From the NCBI GenBank assembly GCA_016927535.1, contig JAFGMM010000379.1:1-33151 (forward strand): a stretch of 33,151 nucleotides of DNA, in the 5' to 3' direction. The notes under the pieces were generated by a model that did no database searches, had not been told where the DNA came from, and worked only from the letters and a program-made list of their open reading frames with translations. Positions 1 to 7,088 of the stretch are shown here, one piece after another. The position numbers and the translations under genes are program-made. Positions within the stretch are counted from its first letter, which is position 1. Each line of letters starts with the position of its first letter. Source of the stretch: Anaerolineae bacterium. Its GTDB lineage: Bacteria > Chloroflexota > Anaerolineae > Aggregatilineales > JAFGMM01.

Positions 1-80
1 CGGCGTTGATCTTGTTCGCCATCATCTTCGTACTGACCCTGATTCAGCGCCGGGTCATCGGCGAACGCGCCCGGATATAA
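1..80 (+). CDS. Sugar ABC transporter permease, C-terminal end only (MalF/UgpA type)
   Basis: Only the last 25 codons lie in the window, read in frame from base 3 to the TAA at 78-80. They encode a hydrophobic helix (ALILFAIIFVLTLIQRR) followed by a short basic tail. This is how MalF/UgpA-type permeases of carbohydrate ABC importers usually end, with a last membrane segment and a positively charged cytosolic tail. The MalG-type permease begins 27 bases downstream behind a strong ribosome binding site, which is the usual gene order. The assignment rests on this tail and on context; the body of the protein is outside the window. Confidence 0.7.
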   Translation, partial: ALILFAIIFVLTLIQRRVIGERARI

Positions 81-107
81 AGAGGATTGAGGAGGGGATA
101 GAATATC
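81..107 (+). promoter_or_regulatory. Shine-Dalgarno region of the MalG-type permease
   Basis: A purine-rich AGGAGGGG-like stretch around 90-96 precedes the ATG at 108 by about 11 bases. This supports that start and cotranslation with the upstream permease. Confidence 0.6.
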
Positions 108-1016
108 ATGGCTACTACTCAACAAACCGCCGGAGACTTTAGCCGTGACCGCGCCCGGCAAGTGACTCGCGCGGCGCTTTCGGCGATTTCGTTCGCCGTC
201 CTGGTGTTGTTTGCTCTGGCGATGATCCTGCCGTTCGTCTTTTCGGTTGCGAACTCGTTTAAGACTCTGCCGGATATTAACAAGAACCCCCAGCGCCTTC
301 TCCCAACCGACGTAGATGGGGACGGTGAAATTGATTTCAGCTTCAAAGGCTACGAGGAGGTGGCGGCCGGCGACTTCCCGCGCTGGACCCTGAACAGCTT
401 CATTTTCGCCGTCGTGGTCATGCTCGCGCACATCCTGTTCGATTCGCTGGCCGGTTATGCGCTGGCCCGGCTGAATTTTCCCGGACGGGATATGTTGTTC
501 CTGGGCATCCTGGGCACGATGATGATTCCGGGCATCGTGCTGGTGATTCCGCGTTTTCTCATCCTCAAGCAGCTGGGCATGATCGGCACGCTGCAAGGGT
601 TAGTGGTGCCGCTTATGGCCGACGCATTCGGCATCTTCATGATGAAGCAGTTCTTCGAGTCGATCCCGACCGAGATCGAGGAAGCGGCGAAGGTAGACGG
701 CGCCAACCGTTTTACAACCTTCTTCCGCGTGGTGCTGCCTATGGCAACCCCCGCTCTTACTGCGCTGGCGATCTTCGGCTTCCAGGGTGCCTGGAACGAC
801 TTCCTCAACCCGCTGATCGTGGTCGGCGCGGGAGACAAGAGCCTCTGGACCTTACCTCTGGGCCTGGCCTTGCTGAGGGGACAATCCGGCAGCCAATTCC
901 GCTGGGATACCTTCCTCGCCGGTTCGATTGTTACTACTGTGCCGATGGCGATTGTCTTCTTTTTGTTTCAGCGCTACTTTGTAGAGGGCGTCTCTTACAG
1001 CGGTCTAAAGGGATAG
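108..1016 (+). CDS. Carbohydrate ABC transporter permease (MalG family)
   Basis: Inner-membrane permease of a binding-protein-dependent sugar importer, pairing with the MalF-type subunit that ends just upstream. The 302-residue product has a first membrane segment at about 26-49, four or five more later, and the cytosolic EAA loop at about 190-215 (EEAAKVDGAN...FRVVLPMATPAL) that contacts the ATPase. The ending, with a membrane segment and YFVEGVSYSGLKG, is typical of the family. The external loop after the first helix carries an unusual acidic insertion, D68-x-D70-x-D72-G-x-x-D76, resembling an EF-hand or dockerin-type calcium loop. It sits just before the family's conserved GYEEV position. 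The substrate cannot be read from the sequence, and the binding protein and ATPase genes are not in the window. Confidence 0.93.
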   Translation: MATTQQTAGDFSRDRARQVTRAALSAISFAVLVLFALAMILPFVFSVANSFKTLPDINKNPQRLLPTDVDGDGEIDFSFKGYEEVAAGDFPRWTLNSFIFAVVVMLAHILFDSLAGYALARLNFPGRDMLFLGILGTMMIPGIVLVIPRFLILKQLGMIGTLQGLVVPLMADAFGIFMMKQFFESIPTEIEEAAKVDGANRFTTFFRVVLPMATPALTALAIFGFQGAWNDFLNPLIVVGAGDKSLWTLPLGLALLRGQSGSQFRWDTFLAGSIVTTVPMAIVFFLFQRYFVEGVSYSGLKG

Positions 1017-1028
1017 GATAACCCGATT

Positions 1029-1655
1029 ATGTGGGATGGTCTGCGGGTGTTCTGGCACAGCTTGAGCCAATCGGCGGCGCGCGGCGGCTATGTTTACGTG
1101 TGGGCGAACCTGGCATGGGTGTTGTGGAGCTTGCCATTGGTGACCCTGCCGGCATCGACGGCAGCGCTCATGCGCGTCATGTATGACCTGCAAACCGGCC
1201 CGACCTGCCAGTTCGAAGGCTTCACAGACGCTTTCCGGCGCTACTTCTGGCGCGCGACCGCGCTCGGCGCGTTAACCGTCGGCGTGGTGGGCATCGCCGC
1301 GCATAACTGGCATGCATACCGGGATGAGACCGGTCTGTTCGTTGATTTACTGCGAGGTGTGTGGGCTGCCGCGGTCGTGATTTGGACGGGAATGCTGCTG
1401 TATGTTTGGCCGCTGTTGTTCGAGCAAGAAGACCAGCGCTTGGTTACCGGTTTGCGTAACGCACTGGTGATGGCGGTGAGTAACCCTGGCTTCACCTTTG
1501 CCCTACTGATCGCTGCTGCGCTCATCGGTGTCGTCAGCACAGTGTTGGTCTTCCCCTGGATTTTCATCACGGCAAGCTGGATGGCGGCTTTGAGCAGCAC
1601 GGCTGTGCTGGACCGCCTGGCGCGCTATCGACGCTCTATGCATGGCGACGCTTAA
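1029..1655 (+). CDS. YesL/DUF624-like integral membrane protein
   Basis: A 208-residue membrane protein starting 12 bases after the MalG stop, so very probably in the same operon. Hydrophobic segments lie at about 20-48, 73-90, 105-130, 145-168 and 170-190. The opening (short helix, long hydrophobic segment with LPLVTLPASTAALMRVMYDL, then FTDAFRRYFWRA) fits the YesL/DUF624 family. Members of that family commonly sit at the end of sugar ABC transporter operons; their biochemical role is not established. There is no signal peptide or catalytic motif. An accessory or regulatory role for the transporter is inferred only from gene position. Confidence 0.75.
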   Translation: MWDGLRVFWHSLSQSAARGGYVYVWANLAWVLWSLPLVTLPASTAALMRVMYDLQTGPTCQFEGFTDAFRRYFWRATALGALTVGVVGIAAHNWHAYRDETGLFVDLLRGVWAAAVVIWTGMLLYVWPLLFEQEDQRLVTGLRNALVMAVSNPGFTFALLIAAALIGVVSTVLVFPWIFITASWMAALSSTAVLDRLARYRRSMHGDA

Positions 1656-1694
1656 ACCTGGCTACCCTACCTTCGTTTCGCCGGGCAGCAGATG

Positions 1695-1733
1695 CATGAG
1701 AGAATTGACTCCACATAAGTTCTCATGTATGAT
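1695..1733 (+). promoter_or_regulatory. Strong sigma-70-type promoter embedded in an inverted repeat
   Basis: A -35 box TTGACT (1705-1710) and a -10 box TATGAT (1728-1733) are separated by exactly 17 bases. CATGAGA (1695-1701) and TCTCATG (1721-1727) form a perfect 7-base inverted repeat that brackets the -35 box and ends directly against the -10 box, as an operator would. Transcription is predicted to start near 1740, which argues against the TTG at 1745 as the start of the following gene. Confidence 0.6.
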
Positions 1734-1768
1734 GCTGCGAGACATTGACTATGCGAAGCGAGGGATTG

Positions 1769-2674
1769 ATGAACGATACCTCTCTCACCCGCGAGAGCAC
1801 ACTTGTCGAAGCTGTCGCTCCCTTCATGGCCTACCTGACTATGGAGGGCAAAACGGCCAACACGCGCAAGGCGTTCAAAAGCGATTTGAATCTGATGCAG
1901 CGCTTCTTCACGCGTGCCGCCCCCCTGCACAGCTTCACGACGACCCGCCTGCAAGAATTTATGAAGTGGGTCGAAAACGGCCAGGGTGAAAACATCCCGT
2001 GCAGCGCCAAATCTTACGCGCGCCGCGTGACCACGCTCAAAGTGTTCTTCAAGTGGCTTAACCGGACCGAGGTGCTCGCCAGCGACCCGGCGCGCGCGGT
2101 GCCGCAGCGCTCGATCCCGGCGCCGCTGCAACCGATCTTGCGCGAGGAGGAAATCGACCGCCTGCTCGCCGAGACGGCGCGCCGCCGCTTTCCGCAAGAA
2201 GGCGCGAAGCCCGACGCCCGCCCGGAGCTGCTGGTACGGCTGCTGCTGGATACCGGCATCAAAAAAGGCGAGTGCATGAACATCCAGCCCGACGCCATCC
2301 GCCGCCAGGGGCCGGGCGCGCCGGAGCTTCACGTACGCAAGCGCACCGCCCGCGACGTGTACAAAGAGCGCAAAATCCCGCTCAACCCGGACTGGCTCGA
2401 AGTGCTGGACGAATACATGGAACAGTACCGGCCCCAAGACCGGATTTTCGAATGCACGGCGCGCAACCTGGAATATGTGCTGGACGACCTGGCGGAGGCG
2501 GCCGGCCTGGAGATGGTCTCGTTCGAGATGCTGCGCTGGACCTGCATGGTGCGCGATTCCCACGGCGGCATGGAATCGGACAAGCTGCGCGAGAAGGTGG
2601 GCCTTAGCCGCATCAGTTGGCGCGAGACGGTCAAAAAGATCGAGATGTTGGCGGGCGTGACGCAGCAAGATTAG
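1769..2674 (+). CDS. Tyrosine-recombinase-like protein, apparently catalytically degenerate
   Basis: About 301 residues with the two-domain layout of XerC/D-type recombinases. An N-terminal helical core-binding domain spans about 10-105 (FMAYLTMEGKTANTRKAFKSDL...LKVFFKWLNR), and a C-terminal catalytic-like domain follows from about 125. Key residues are largely missing. The usual GLR-x-x-E site for the first arginine reads GIKKGE (Lys for Arg). The H-x-x-R motif reads EMLR, keeping only the arginine. The GH motif reads VGLSRI. No nucleophilic tyrosine follows near the C-terminus. It may therefore bind DNA without cutting it. The ATG at 1769, preceded by GAGGG, is preferred; an in-frame TTG at 1745 and ATG at 1751 lie very close to the predicted transcription start. 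It differs from the upstream transport operon and has its own promoter. Confidence 0.72.
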   Translation: MNDTSLTRESTLVEAVAPFMAYLTMEGKTANTRKAFKSDLNLMQRFFTRAAPLHSFTTTRLQEFMKWVENGQGENIPCSAKSYARRVTTLKVFFKWLNRTEVLASDPARAVPQRSIPAPLQPILREEEIDRLLAETARRRFPQEGAKPDARPELLVRLLLDTGIKKGECMNIQPDAIRRQGPGAPELHVRKRTARDVYKERKIPLNPDWLEVLDEYMEQYRPQDRIFECTARNLEYVLDDLAEAAGLEMVSFEMLRWTCMVRDSHGGMESDKLREKVGLSRISWRETVKKIEMLAGVTQQD

Positions 2675-2676
2675 CT

Positions 2677-2696
2677 CACCACAGAGACACAGAGAG
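2677..2696 (+). repeat. Dispersed repeat copy (CACCACAGAGACACAGAG type), single arm
   Basis: The 18-base core CACCACAGAGACACAGAG directly follows the recombinase-like gene stop codon. The same core recurs at 4994-5011 and 17060-17077, with related forms near 14241 and 32881. This copy has no obvious inverted partner. Confidence 0.75.
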
Positions 2697-2785
2697 AAAG
2701 CAAAAACAGAGAACAAAAAAATCCTAGTTTCGTGGTATGTTTCCTAAGAATCCGTTGCGGAGACACAAATATGGGGATACAATTA

Positions 2786-2820
2786 TATACTGTGTCTAAA
2801 GACTACTCAGAGAGGAGAAT
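2786..2820 (+). promoter_or_regulatory. Possible -10 element and ribosome binding site of the lipoprotein gene
   Basis: TATACT at 2786-2791 is a plausible -10 element, but no convincing -35 box sits at the right distance. AGAGGAG at 2811-2817 lies about 8 bases before the ATG at 2826 and fixes that start. Confidence 0.4.
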
Positions 2821-2825
2821 ATCCC

Positions 2826-3542
2826 ATGAAGGCAAAGAAGTCTCTCATCGTTTCACTTATGGCGCTTGTCATTGCATTGTCGGGGTGTAATTTCGATTTA
2901 AATACCGATCTCTACATCCAAGACATAATCGAGCTACCATCTTTTGACGAGCTACTTTATGGTAGTGCAACTATTGCAATTGGCTACGCCCCCGATGAAC
3001 CAGAAGATCAGGAAAAACTCCAACAGTTAATGATAGACACGTTTCGAAACGCGCGTGACTTCCGGGAAGAGGAACGCAACTACACCACGTATACACTTTT
3101 CGACATTGATCTATTAATATTAGGAGGCAGCGACCATACTGCTGACCTTGCCGCATCTCCGGCCAGTGAAGATATCTTCTCGATTTTTGTTGAGTATGGC
3201 GAGAATCTTGCCACACTTTATGCTGTGCTCAATGAAAGTAAATACAAGGAATTTCAAACCCTGCTAAAGGATGAATACTGGCAGGATGTCACACTTGAAG
3301 ATGCGAATATCATTGTTAACTTAATAAACGATACACGAGAGTCCGTAAGTACACAACTCTTCTCAGTATACGCCAATAACACTCCATATCCATATAGCAC
3401 AACTATCACAATGGGAAGACGTGACGAAGTTGCCATCAAGTTTTCAAATGTGCTGCGCGACTCTCTCGAATACACTTACGACGATGACACAGGCGGCTTC
3501 CGCACCCGAGTCTTTGGCACGGTGATCTTGCTCGCCGAATAA
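2826..3542 (+). CDS. Predicted lipoprotein of unknown function
   Basis: A 238-residue protein with a clear type II signal peptide: MKAKK, a hydrophobic core, then the lipobox LSGC with Cys21 as the lipidated residue. The mature part is acidic, with no recognised domain. It reads as a mixed alpha/beta globular domain, with several YTT/YTY stretches near the C-terminus. The gene is visibly AT-richer than its neighbours and uses more A/T-ending codons, which suggests a separate origin. It lies alone between a repeat upstream and a palindrome downstream. The short spacing from the recombinase-like gene and their shared accessory appearance are suggestive only. No function can be assigned. Confidence 0.8.
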   Translation: MKAKKSLIVSLMALVIALSGCNFDLNTDLYIQDIIELPSFDELLYGSATIAIGYAPDEPEDQEKLQQLMIDTFRNARDFREEERNYTTYTLFDIDLLILGGSDHTADLAASPASEDIFSIFVEYGENLATLYAVLNESKYKEFQTLLKDEYWQDVTLEDANIIVNLINDTRESVSTQLFSVYANNTPYPYSTTITMGRRDEVAIKFSNVLRDSLEYTYDDDTGGFRTRVFGTVILLAE

Positions 3543-3587
3543 CACTTCTATACCAAATAACGACAAATAACTTCTCGGAGTAGAGGA

Positions 3588-3609
3588 GGGCGGGTTTGCA
3601 AACCCGCCC
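3588..3609. repeat. Perfect 22-base palindrome between convergent genes
   Basis: The half-site GGGCGGGTTTG is followed immediately by its exact reverse complement, with no spacer. It lies between the stop codons of the convergent lipoprotein and DUF1015 genes, so it could act as a bidirectional terminator, although no T-run follows. A near copy with one central base occurs at 33021-33043, which marks it as a dispersed element and not a chance hairpin. Confidence 0.75.
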
Positions 3610-3625
3610 TTCGTGCTATTCGTGG

Positions 3626-4963
3626 TTAAAAGTCCTCCTCCGTACCGGCCGGCATCATCGTCAGGCCGGAGATGATCTTCGGGTAAAAGTCGGTGCTCTT
3701 CTGCGGCATACGTTCGCCGTGCGCTGTGCACGCTTTGATGTGTTCGACCGGCGTGGCCTTGAGGAAAAACACGAAGCTCCCCAGGCCGGCGTCTACGTTA
3801 TCGACCGGTAGCTGCGCCTCGCGGTGGTAGCGAACCATCGTTTGCTCCTCGATGCCCGCCGCCGGCAGTTCTACGATCTGCTCTAACAAAACCTTGTGCA
3901 GCACGCTCACCGAGAGCGATTTCCACGCACGCGAGTGCGCGTCGCCGGGGATCAGTGCATCAACAAGCGCCGCATCTTTAAGGGTCAGCACGTGGAAGCC
4001 TACCTCCTTGCCGCCGTAGAATCCAAACGCCAGCCCCAACGGGTCTTGGTTGACGATATCCAGGCAAGCGCTTAAGCCGGCGGCGGGCGCGACGGCGAAG
4101 TGTGCCGCGGCGCGCGCCAGGACATCGGCGGGCGCCGCAGCGGTGAAATTGTAAATCTCGCGGTGCGTGGGCAGCACCACCAAGCCGGGATCGTCCATGC
4201 TGACCAGCGTCGCCTGGATATAGTTAAACGCGGCTCCGGGCGGCGCACCGGGGTGAGCGGCGCGCTGCGCGTCACGGTAGGCCAGGCCGGTTTCGTAGCG
4301 GTGATGCCCATCGGCGATGATAAGGCCGCGCTTGGGCAGCATCTCCGCGCGAATCGCCTCGATGTGCTCCGGCTCGCCGACGACCCAGACACGCTGCTTT
4401 ACGGTGTCTTCGTAAAGCTCCGCCACGTCGATATCCGGCGCGCGGTCGCGCACCGCCAGGCGGAGCAGGTTATTGATCCGGTTTTCCTCGTCGGGATAGA
4501 GGATGAAGATTTGCCCGGTGTGCACCGCCAGCGTATTCAGCAAGCGCAGCCGGTCTTCTTTCGGGCCGCCGTGCGTGCGCTCGTGCGGGAGGACAATTCC
4601 CTCATCGAAGCCGGCAAGCTCCAGCGCCGCGATCATCCCCAGCCGCGTGTACGGCTCGCCGCCCACCGTAAAAGTCTGCTCGTAGACATAAAGGGCGGGC
4701 TGCGCCTCGCGGATGAGCACGCCGTCTTTGCGCCACTGCTCATAATACGCCTTCGCGCGCGTGTAGACGTTGGAGCCGCCGGAGCGGTCGCCGGCTTCCT
4801 CTTTGCCTTTGATGATCCGCACGATGTTATACGGACTCAGATCATAATACCGGTCCTGGAGACCGTGCCGCACCCGGTCATAGGGCTGGCTGACCACGAC
4901 GCGCATGTCGTCGAAACGTTCGGGGTTGTAACGCACGGCGCGAAACGGTTTAATCACCGCCAT
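3626..4963 (-). CDS. DUF1015 family protein
   Basis: A 445-residue soluble protein with no signal peptide or membrane segment, matching the full-length DUF1015 family. The conserved landmarks are in order: the opening IKPFRAVRYNP, then SQPYD, LSPYNIVRII, VLPHERTHGGPKEDRLRLL at about 124-142, and IADGHHRYETGLAYRD at about 216-231. The family is widespread, with distant similarity to ParB/SerK-like folds reported for some members. I do not infer a reaction here. The ATG at 4963 is supported by GAGGAGG about seven bases upstream. It is the third gene of a minus-strand run after the RlmI-like and Nudix genes, separated from them by a repeat hairpin that may attenuate readthrough. Confidence 0.92.
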   Translation of the reverse strand: MAVIKPFRAVRYNPERFDDMRVVVSQPYDRVRHGLQDRYYDLSPYNIVRIIKGKEEAGDRSGGSNVYTRAKAYYEQWRKDGVLIREAQPALYVYEQTFTVGGEPYTRLGMIAALELAGFDEGIVLPHERTHGGPKEDRLRLLNTLAVHTGQIFILYPDEENRINNLLRLAVRDRAPDIDVAELYEDTVKQRVWVVGEPEHIEAIRAEMLPKRGLIIADGHHRYETGLAYRDAQRAAHPGAPPGAAFNYIQATLVSMDDPGLVVLPTHREIYNFTAAAPADVLARAAAHFAVAPAAGLSACLDIVNQDPLGLAFGFYGGKEVGFHVLTLKDAALVDALIPGDAHSRAWKSLSVSVLHKVLLEQIVELPAAGIEEQTMVRYHREAQLPVDNVDAGLGSFVFFLKATPVEHIKACTAHGERMPQKSTDFYPKIISGLTMMPAGTEEDF

Positions 4964-4991
4964 CGTCGAGCCTCCTCATTGGCTAAACCTG

Positions 4992-5062
4992 TTCACCACA
5001 GAGACACAGAGTACACAGAGAGACTTTTAAAAACTCTGCGTCCTCTGTGTCTCTGTGGTGAA
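4992..5062. repeat. Dispersed repeat in hairpin form (CACCACAGAG element)
   Basis: TTCACCACAGAGACACAGAG at 4992-5011 and its exact reverse complement at 5043-5062 form a perfect 20-base stem around a 31-base loop. The hairpin fills the gap between the Nudix and DUF1015 genes. It is the most complete copy of an element present at least five times in the window. Spurious translations of it give a peptide resembling HRDTEYTE. Confidence 0.85.
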
Positions 5063-5069
5063 TCTCTTC

Positions 5070-5564
5070 CTACTCCAACACGAAAAGCTTGTAATCCGGG
5101 CCGGACTGCGGCGGCACCGGTTTCTCGACCAGGCCGTGCGGCGCGGTACGGAGCGCCGCCAGCGCCGAAGCGCGCATCGCGGGGAACATGTCCAGCGTCT
5201 CCGACTCGACCTCCCCGGCGGAGAAGAAGCGCGCATCGTCAACCTCCACGCCGTCGGCGTGCAGATCACCGCCGGCCAGCCGCATCCGAAACACCACGTA
5301 CACCGCGCCGCCGTCGTCACGGTAGCGGGTGCGCACCGACACCAGGTCGATCACCTCGCCCTCGACGCCGGCCTCCTCGCGCAGTTCGCGCCGGGCCGCC
5401 GCGTCGAGCAGTTCGCCGTGTTCGGCATAACCGCCCGGCAGCACCCAGACTCCTTTGCGCGGGCCGTAAGTTTGCCGCACGAGCAAAATCCTATCCTCGT
5501 GGATGAGCGCCGCCCCCACACCGACATCCCACCGCTTGTCTCCTTCTCTTCCATTACCAGACAC
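5070..5564 (-). CDS. Nudix hydrolase
   Basis: A 164-residue protein that should hydrolyse a nucleoside diphosphate linked to another moiety, using divalent metal. The full Nudix box G-x5-E-x7-REUxEExGU is present: G45, E51, R59-E60, E63-E64, G66. The preceding strands (VGVGAALIHEDRILLVRQTYG...WVLPGG) fit the fold. The specific substrate cannot be read from the sequence. The start is a GTG at 5564, and the gene overlaps the 3' end of the upstream RlmI-like gene by 11 bases, so translation is probably coupled. AAAGGA lies about 10 bases before the GTG. Confidence 0.92.
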   Translation of the reverse strand: MSGNGREGDKRWDVGVGAALIHEDRILLVRQTYGPRKGVWVLPGGYAEHGELLDAAARRELREEAGVEGEVIDLVSVRTRYRDDGGAVYVVFRMRLAGGDLHADGVEVDDARFFSAGEVESETLDMFPAMRASALAALRTAPHGLVEKPVPPQSGPDYKLFVLE

Positions 5565-6768
5565 GGCACAACAGTCCTTTCAAATAAGCACCTTCGGGAA
5601 AGGTCAGCGCCACCGGGTGATCGACGCCCGGCCCCAGCGCGCGCAGGATTTGCGCATCCCGGCCGGCATCGACCAGCGCGCCGAATACAATCTTTTGAAA
5701 CAGGTCTGCGCTCACCAGGCCGGAGCACGAGAACGTCATCAGCAGCCCGCCCGGCTTGAGTAACTGAAACGCCAGCAGGTTGATATCTTTATAGCCGCGC
5801 GCCGCCCGGTTCACGTCGCGCCCGGTGTGGGCGAACTTGGGCGGGTCGAGCACGATCACGTCGAAGGCTTCGCCGGCGGTGCGCAAGTCGCGCAGCACCC
5901 GGAAGACATCACCCTCAATGAAATCACCGTCGCCGGCCGGGAAATCGTTCAGCGCGATGTTCTCCCGCGCCAGGCGCAGCACGTCGCCCGCGCTGTCGAT
6001 ATGCACCACGCGCCCGGCCCCGCCCGCCAGCGCATAGACGCCGAAGCCGCCGGTATACGCGAAGGCGTTGAGCACGGTCTTGCCGGGCGCGTCCGCGTCG
6101 CCGAACAAGATATCGCGCAGCAGCGCGCGGTTGTCGCGCTGATCCAGGTAAAAGCCGGTCTTGTGTCCGCGCCGCACATCGACTCGAAAGCGCAGCCCGT
6201 ACTCGACCACCTCGACCCACTCCGGCGGCGCATCGCCCAGCAGCACGCCGGCCGCCGACCCCAGCCCCTCTTTGTCACGCACGTCGGCGTCGCTCCGCTC
6301 GTAGACGCCGTCCGGCGCGAGCAGTTCATCAAGCAAACCGGCAAGCTGCGCCTTGCGCCGGTCGATGCCCAGCGTGAGCGCCTGCACTACCAGCCAGTCG
6401 CCGTAGCGATCTACAACCAGCCCCGGCAGGCCGTCGCTCTCGGCGTTGACCAGACGATACGCGGTGATAGCGGGGTCATTTGCCAGCGCCGCCCGCGCCG
6501 CAATCGCCCGGCGCAGGTGCGCGCGCCAGAACGCATCGTCGATGATTTCGTCAGGATGCCAGCTCAACAACCGCACCCGGATTTGCGAATGTGGGTTCCA
6601 GTGACCCAACGCCAGCGGGTGCCCGCCGGAGCCAAGCACGGTCACGATATCGCCGGGAGCAGGGTCGCCGGCTACGCGGTCAATCGCGCCGGAGAATACC
6701 CAGGGGTGCCGGTTATGCACCGGCTTGTCACGCTGAGGCTTGAGGATAACGGTCGGGTTTTGCGTCAT
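5554..6768 (-). CDS. RlmI-family class I SAM-dependent rRNA (cytosine-C5) methyltransferase
   Basis: A 404-residue protein with an N-terminal PUA-type RNA-binding domain (about 5-70, VILKPQRDKPVHNRHPWVFSGAI), a central linker domain, and a Rossmann methyltransferase domain. The motif GHKTGFYLDQRDNR lies at 201-214, and the SAM loop VLNAFAYTGGFGVYAL at about 232-247. The catalytic loop is LDPPK at 307-311, and FSCSG with Cys348 is the probable nucleophile. This layout matches E. coli RlmI (YccW), which makes m5C1962 in 23S rRNA. Members of this family in other phyla may differ in target, so the exact base is inferred. It is the first gene of a minus-strand run with the Nudix and DUF1015 genes. 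Confidence 0.92.
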   Translation of the reverse strand: MTQNPTVILKPQRDKPVHNRHPWVFSGAIDRVAGDPAPGDIVTVLGSGGHPLALGHWNPHSQIRVRLLSWHPDEIIDDAFWRAHLRRAIAARAALANDPAITAYRLVNAESDGLPGLVVDRYGDWLVVQALTLGIDRRKAQLAGLLDELLAPDGVYERSDADVRDKEGLGSAAGVLLGDAPPEWVEVVEYGLRFRVDVRRGHKTGFYLDQRDNRALLRDILFGDADAPGKTVLNAFAYTGGFGVYALAGGAGRVVHIDSAGDVLRLARENIALNDFPAGDGDFIEGDVFRVLRDLRTAGEAFDVIVLDPPKFAHTGRDVNRAARGYKDINLLAFQLLKPGGLLMTFSCSGLVSADLFQKIVFGALVDAGRDAQILRALGPGVDHPVALTFPEGAYLKGLLCRVW

Positions 6769-6791
6769 GTTCTACACTCCAACGGGCTATG

Positions 6792-6820
6792 TATACCCAC
6801 TAAGCGCCTAACAAACAAAA
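6792..6820 (-). promoter_or_regulatory. Possible promoter of the RlmI-like gene
   Basis: On the minus strand, TTGTTT and TATACA are spaced 17 bases apart, 30 or so bases upstream of the start codon at 6768. The -35 match is weak (three of six). It would fire divergently from the tRNA promoter beginning at 6826. Confidence 0.3.
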
Positions 6821-6825
6821 AGCGG

Positions 6826-6855
6826 TTGACGCAGCGCCCGCGACGGTGGTACAAT
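6826..6855 (+). promoter_or_regulatory. tRNA-Arg promoter
   Basis: TTGACG (6826-6831) and TACAAT (6850-6855) are separated by 18 bases. The tRNA begins 11 bases after the -10 box, a typical distance for a stable RNA promoter with a very short leader. Confidence 0.7.
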
Positions 6856-6865
6856 GGGCGCAGTC

Positions 6866-6937
6866 GCCCCCATAGCTCAGTGGATAGAGCGTTGCCCTCC
6901 GGAGGCAGAGGCGCAGGTTCGAGTCCTGCTGGGGGTG
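6866..6937 (+). tRNA. tRNA-Arg (anticodon CCG)
   Basis: A complete cloverleaf can be folded by eye. The acceptor stem is GCCCCCA/TGGGGGT with a G-T wobble closing pair. The D arm is GCTC...GAGC. The anticodon stem TTGCC/GGCAG carries the loop CTCCGGA, giving anticodon CCG. The variable region has four bases, and the T arm is GCAGG-TTCGAGT-CCTGC. The discriminator base is G at 6937, and CCA is not encoded. CCG reads the arginine codon CGG, in keeping with GC-rich codon use. The gene is a monocistronic unit with its own promoter and terminator. Confidence 0.95.
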
Positions 6938-6940
6938 CTG

Positions 6941-6970
6941 CGCCCACCGAATCGGTGGGCGTTTTTGTTT
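6941..6970 (+). terminator. Intrinsic terminator of the tRNA gene
   Basis: CGCCCACCGA and TCGGTGGGCG (6941-6950 and 6952-6961) form a perfect 10-base stem, with the innermost bases left as loop. TTTTTGTTT follows directly. It begins four bases after the tRNA ends. Confidence 0.88.
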
Positions 6971-7088
6971 GTCGAGGGATGCGGCAAATTTTCAGTATTA
7001 TGCAGCATTACAATGAGCATATTACACAGAGATCAGACAGGCCAAGCGCCCACAACAACGACCCGTGCACGCCCACACGCTCCCGCTT

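Noticed and set aside
1642-1989. Small plus-strand frame bridging the DUF624 and recombinase-like genes
   Set aside because: It overlaps both genes and the promoter, and its sequence shows no domain or start signal.
4100-5506. Plus-strand frame containing an HRDTEYTERL peptide
   Set aside because: That peptide is a translation of the dispersed repeat at 4992-5062; the rest is antisense to DUF1015 and Nudix.
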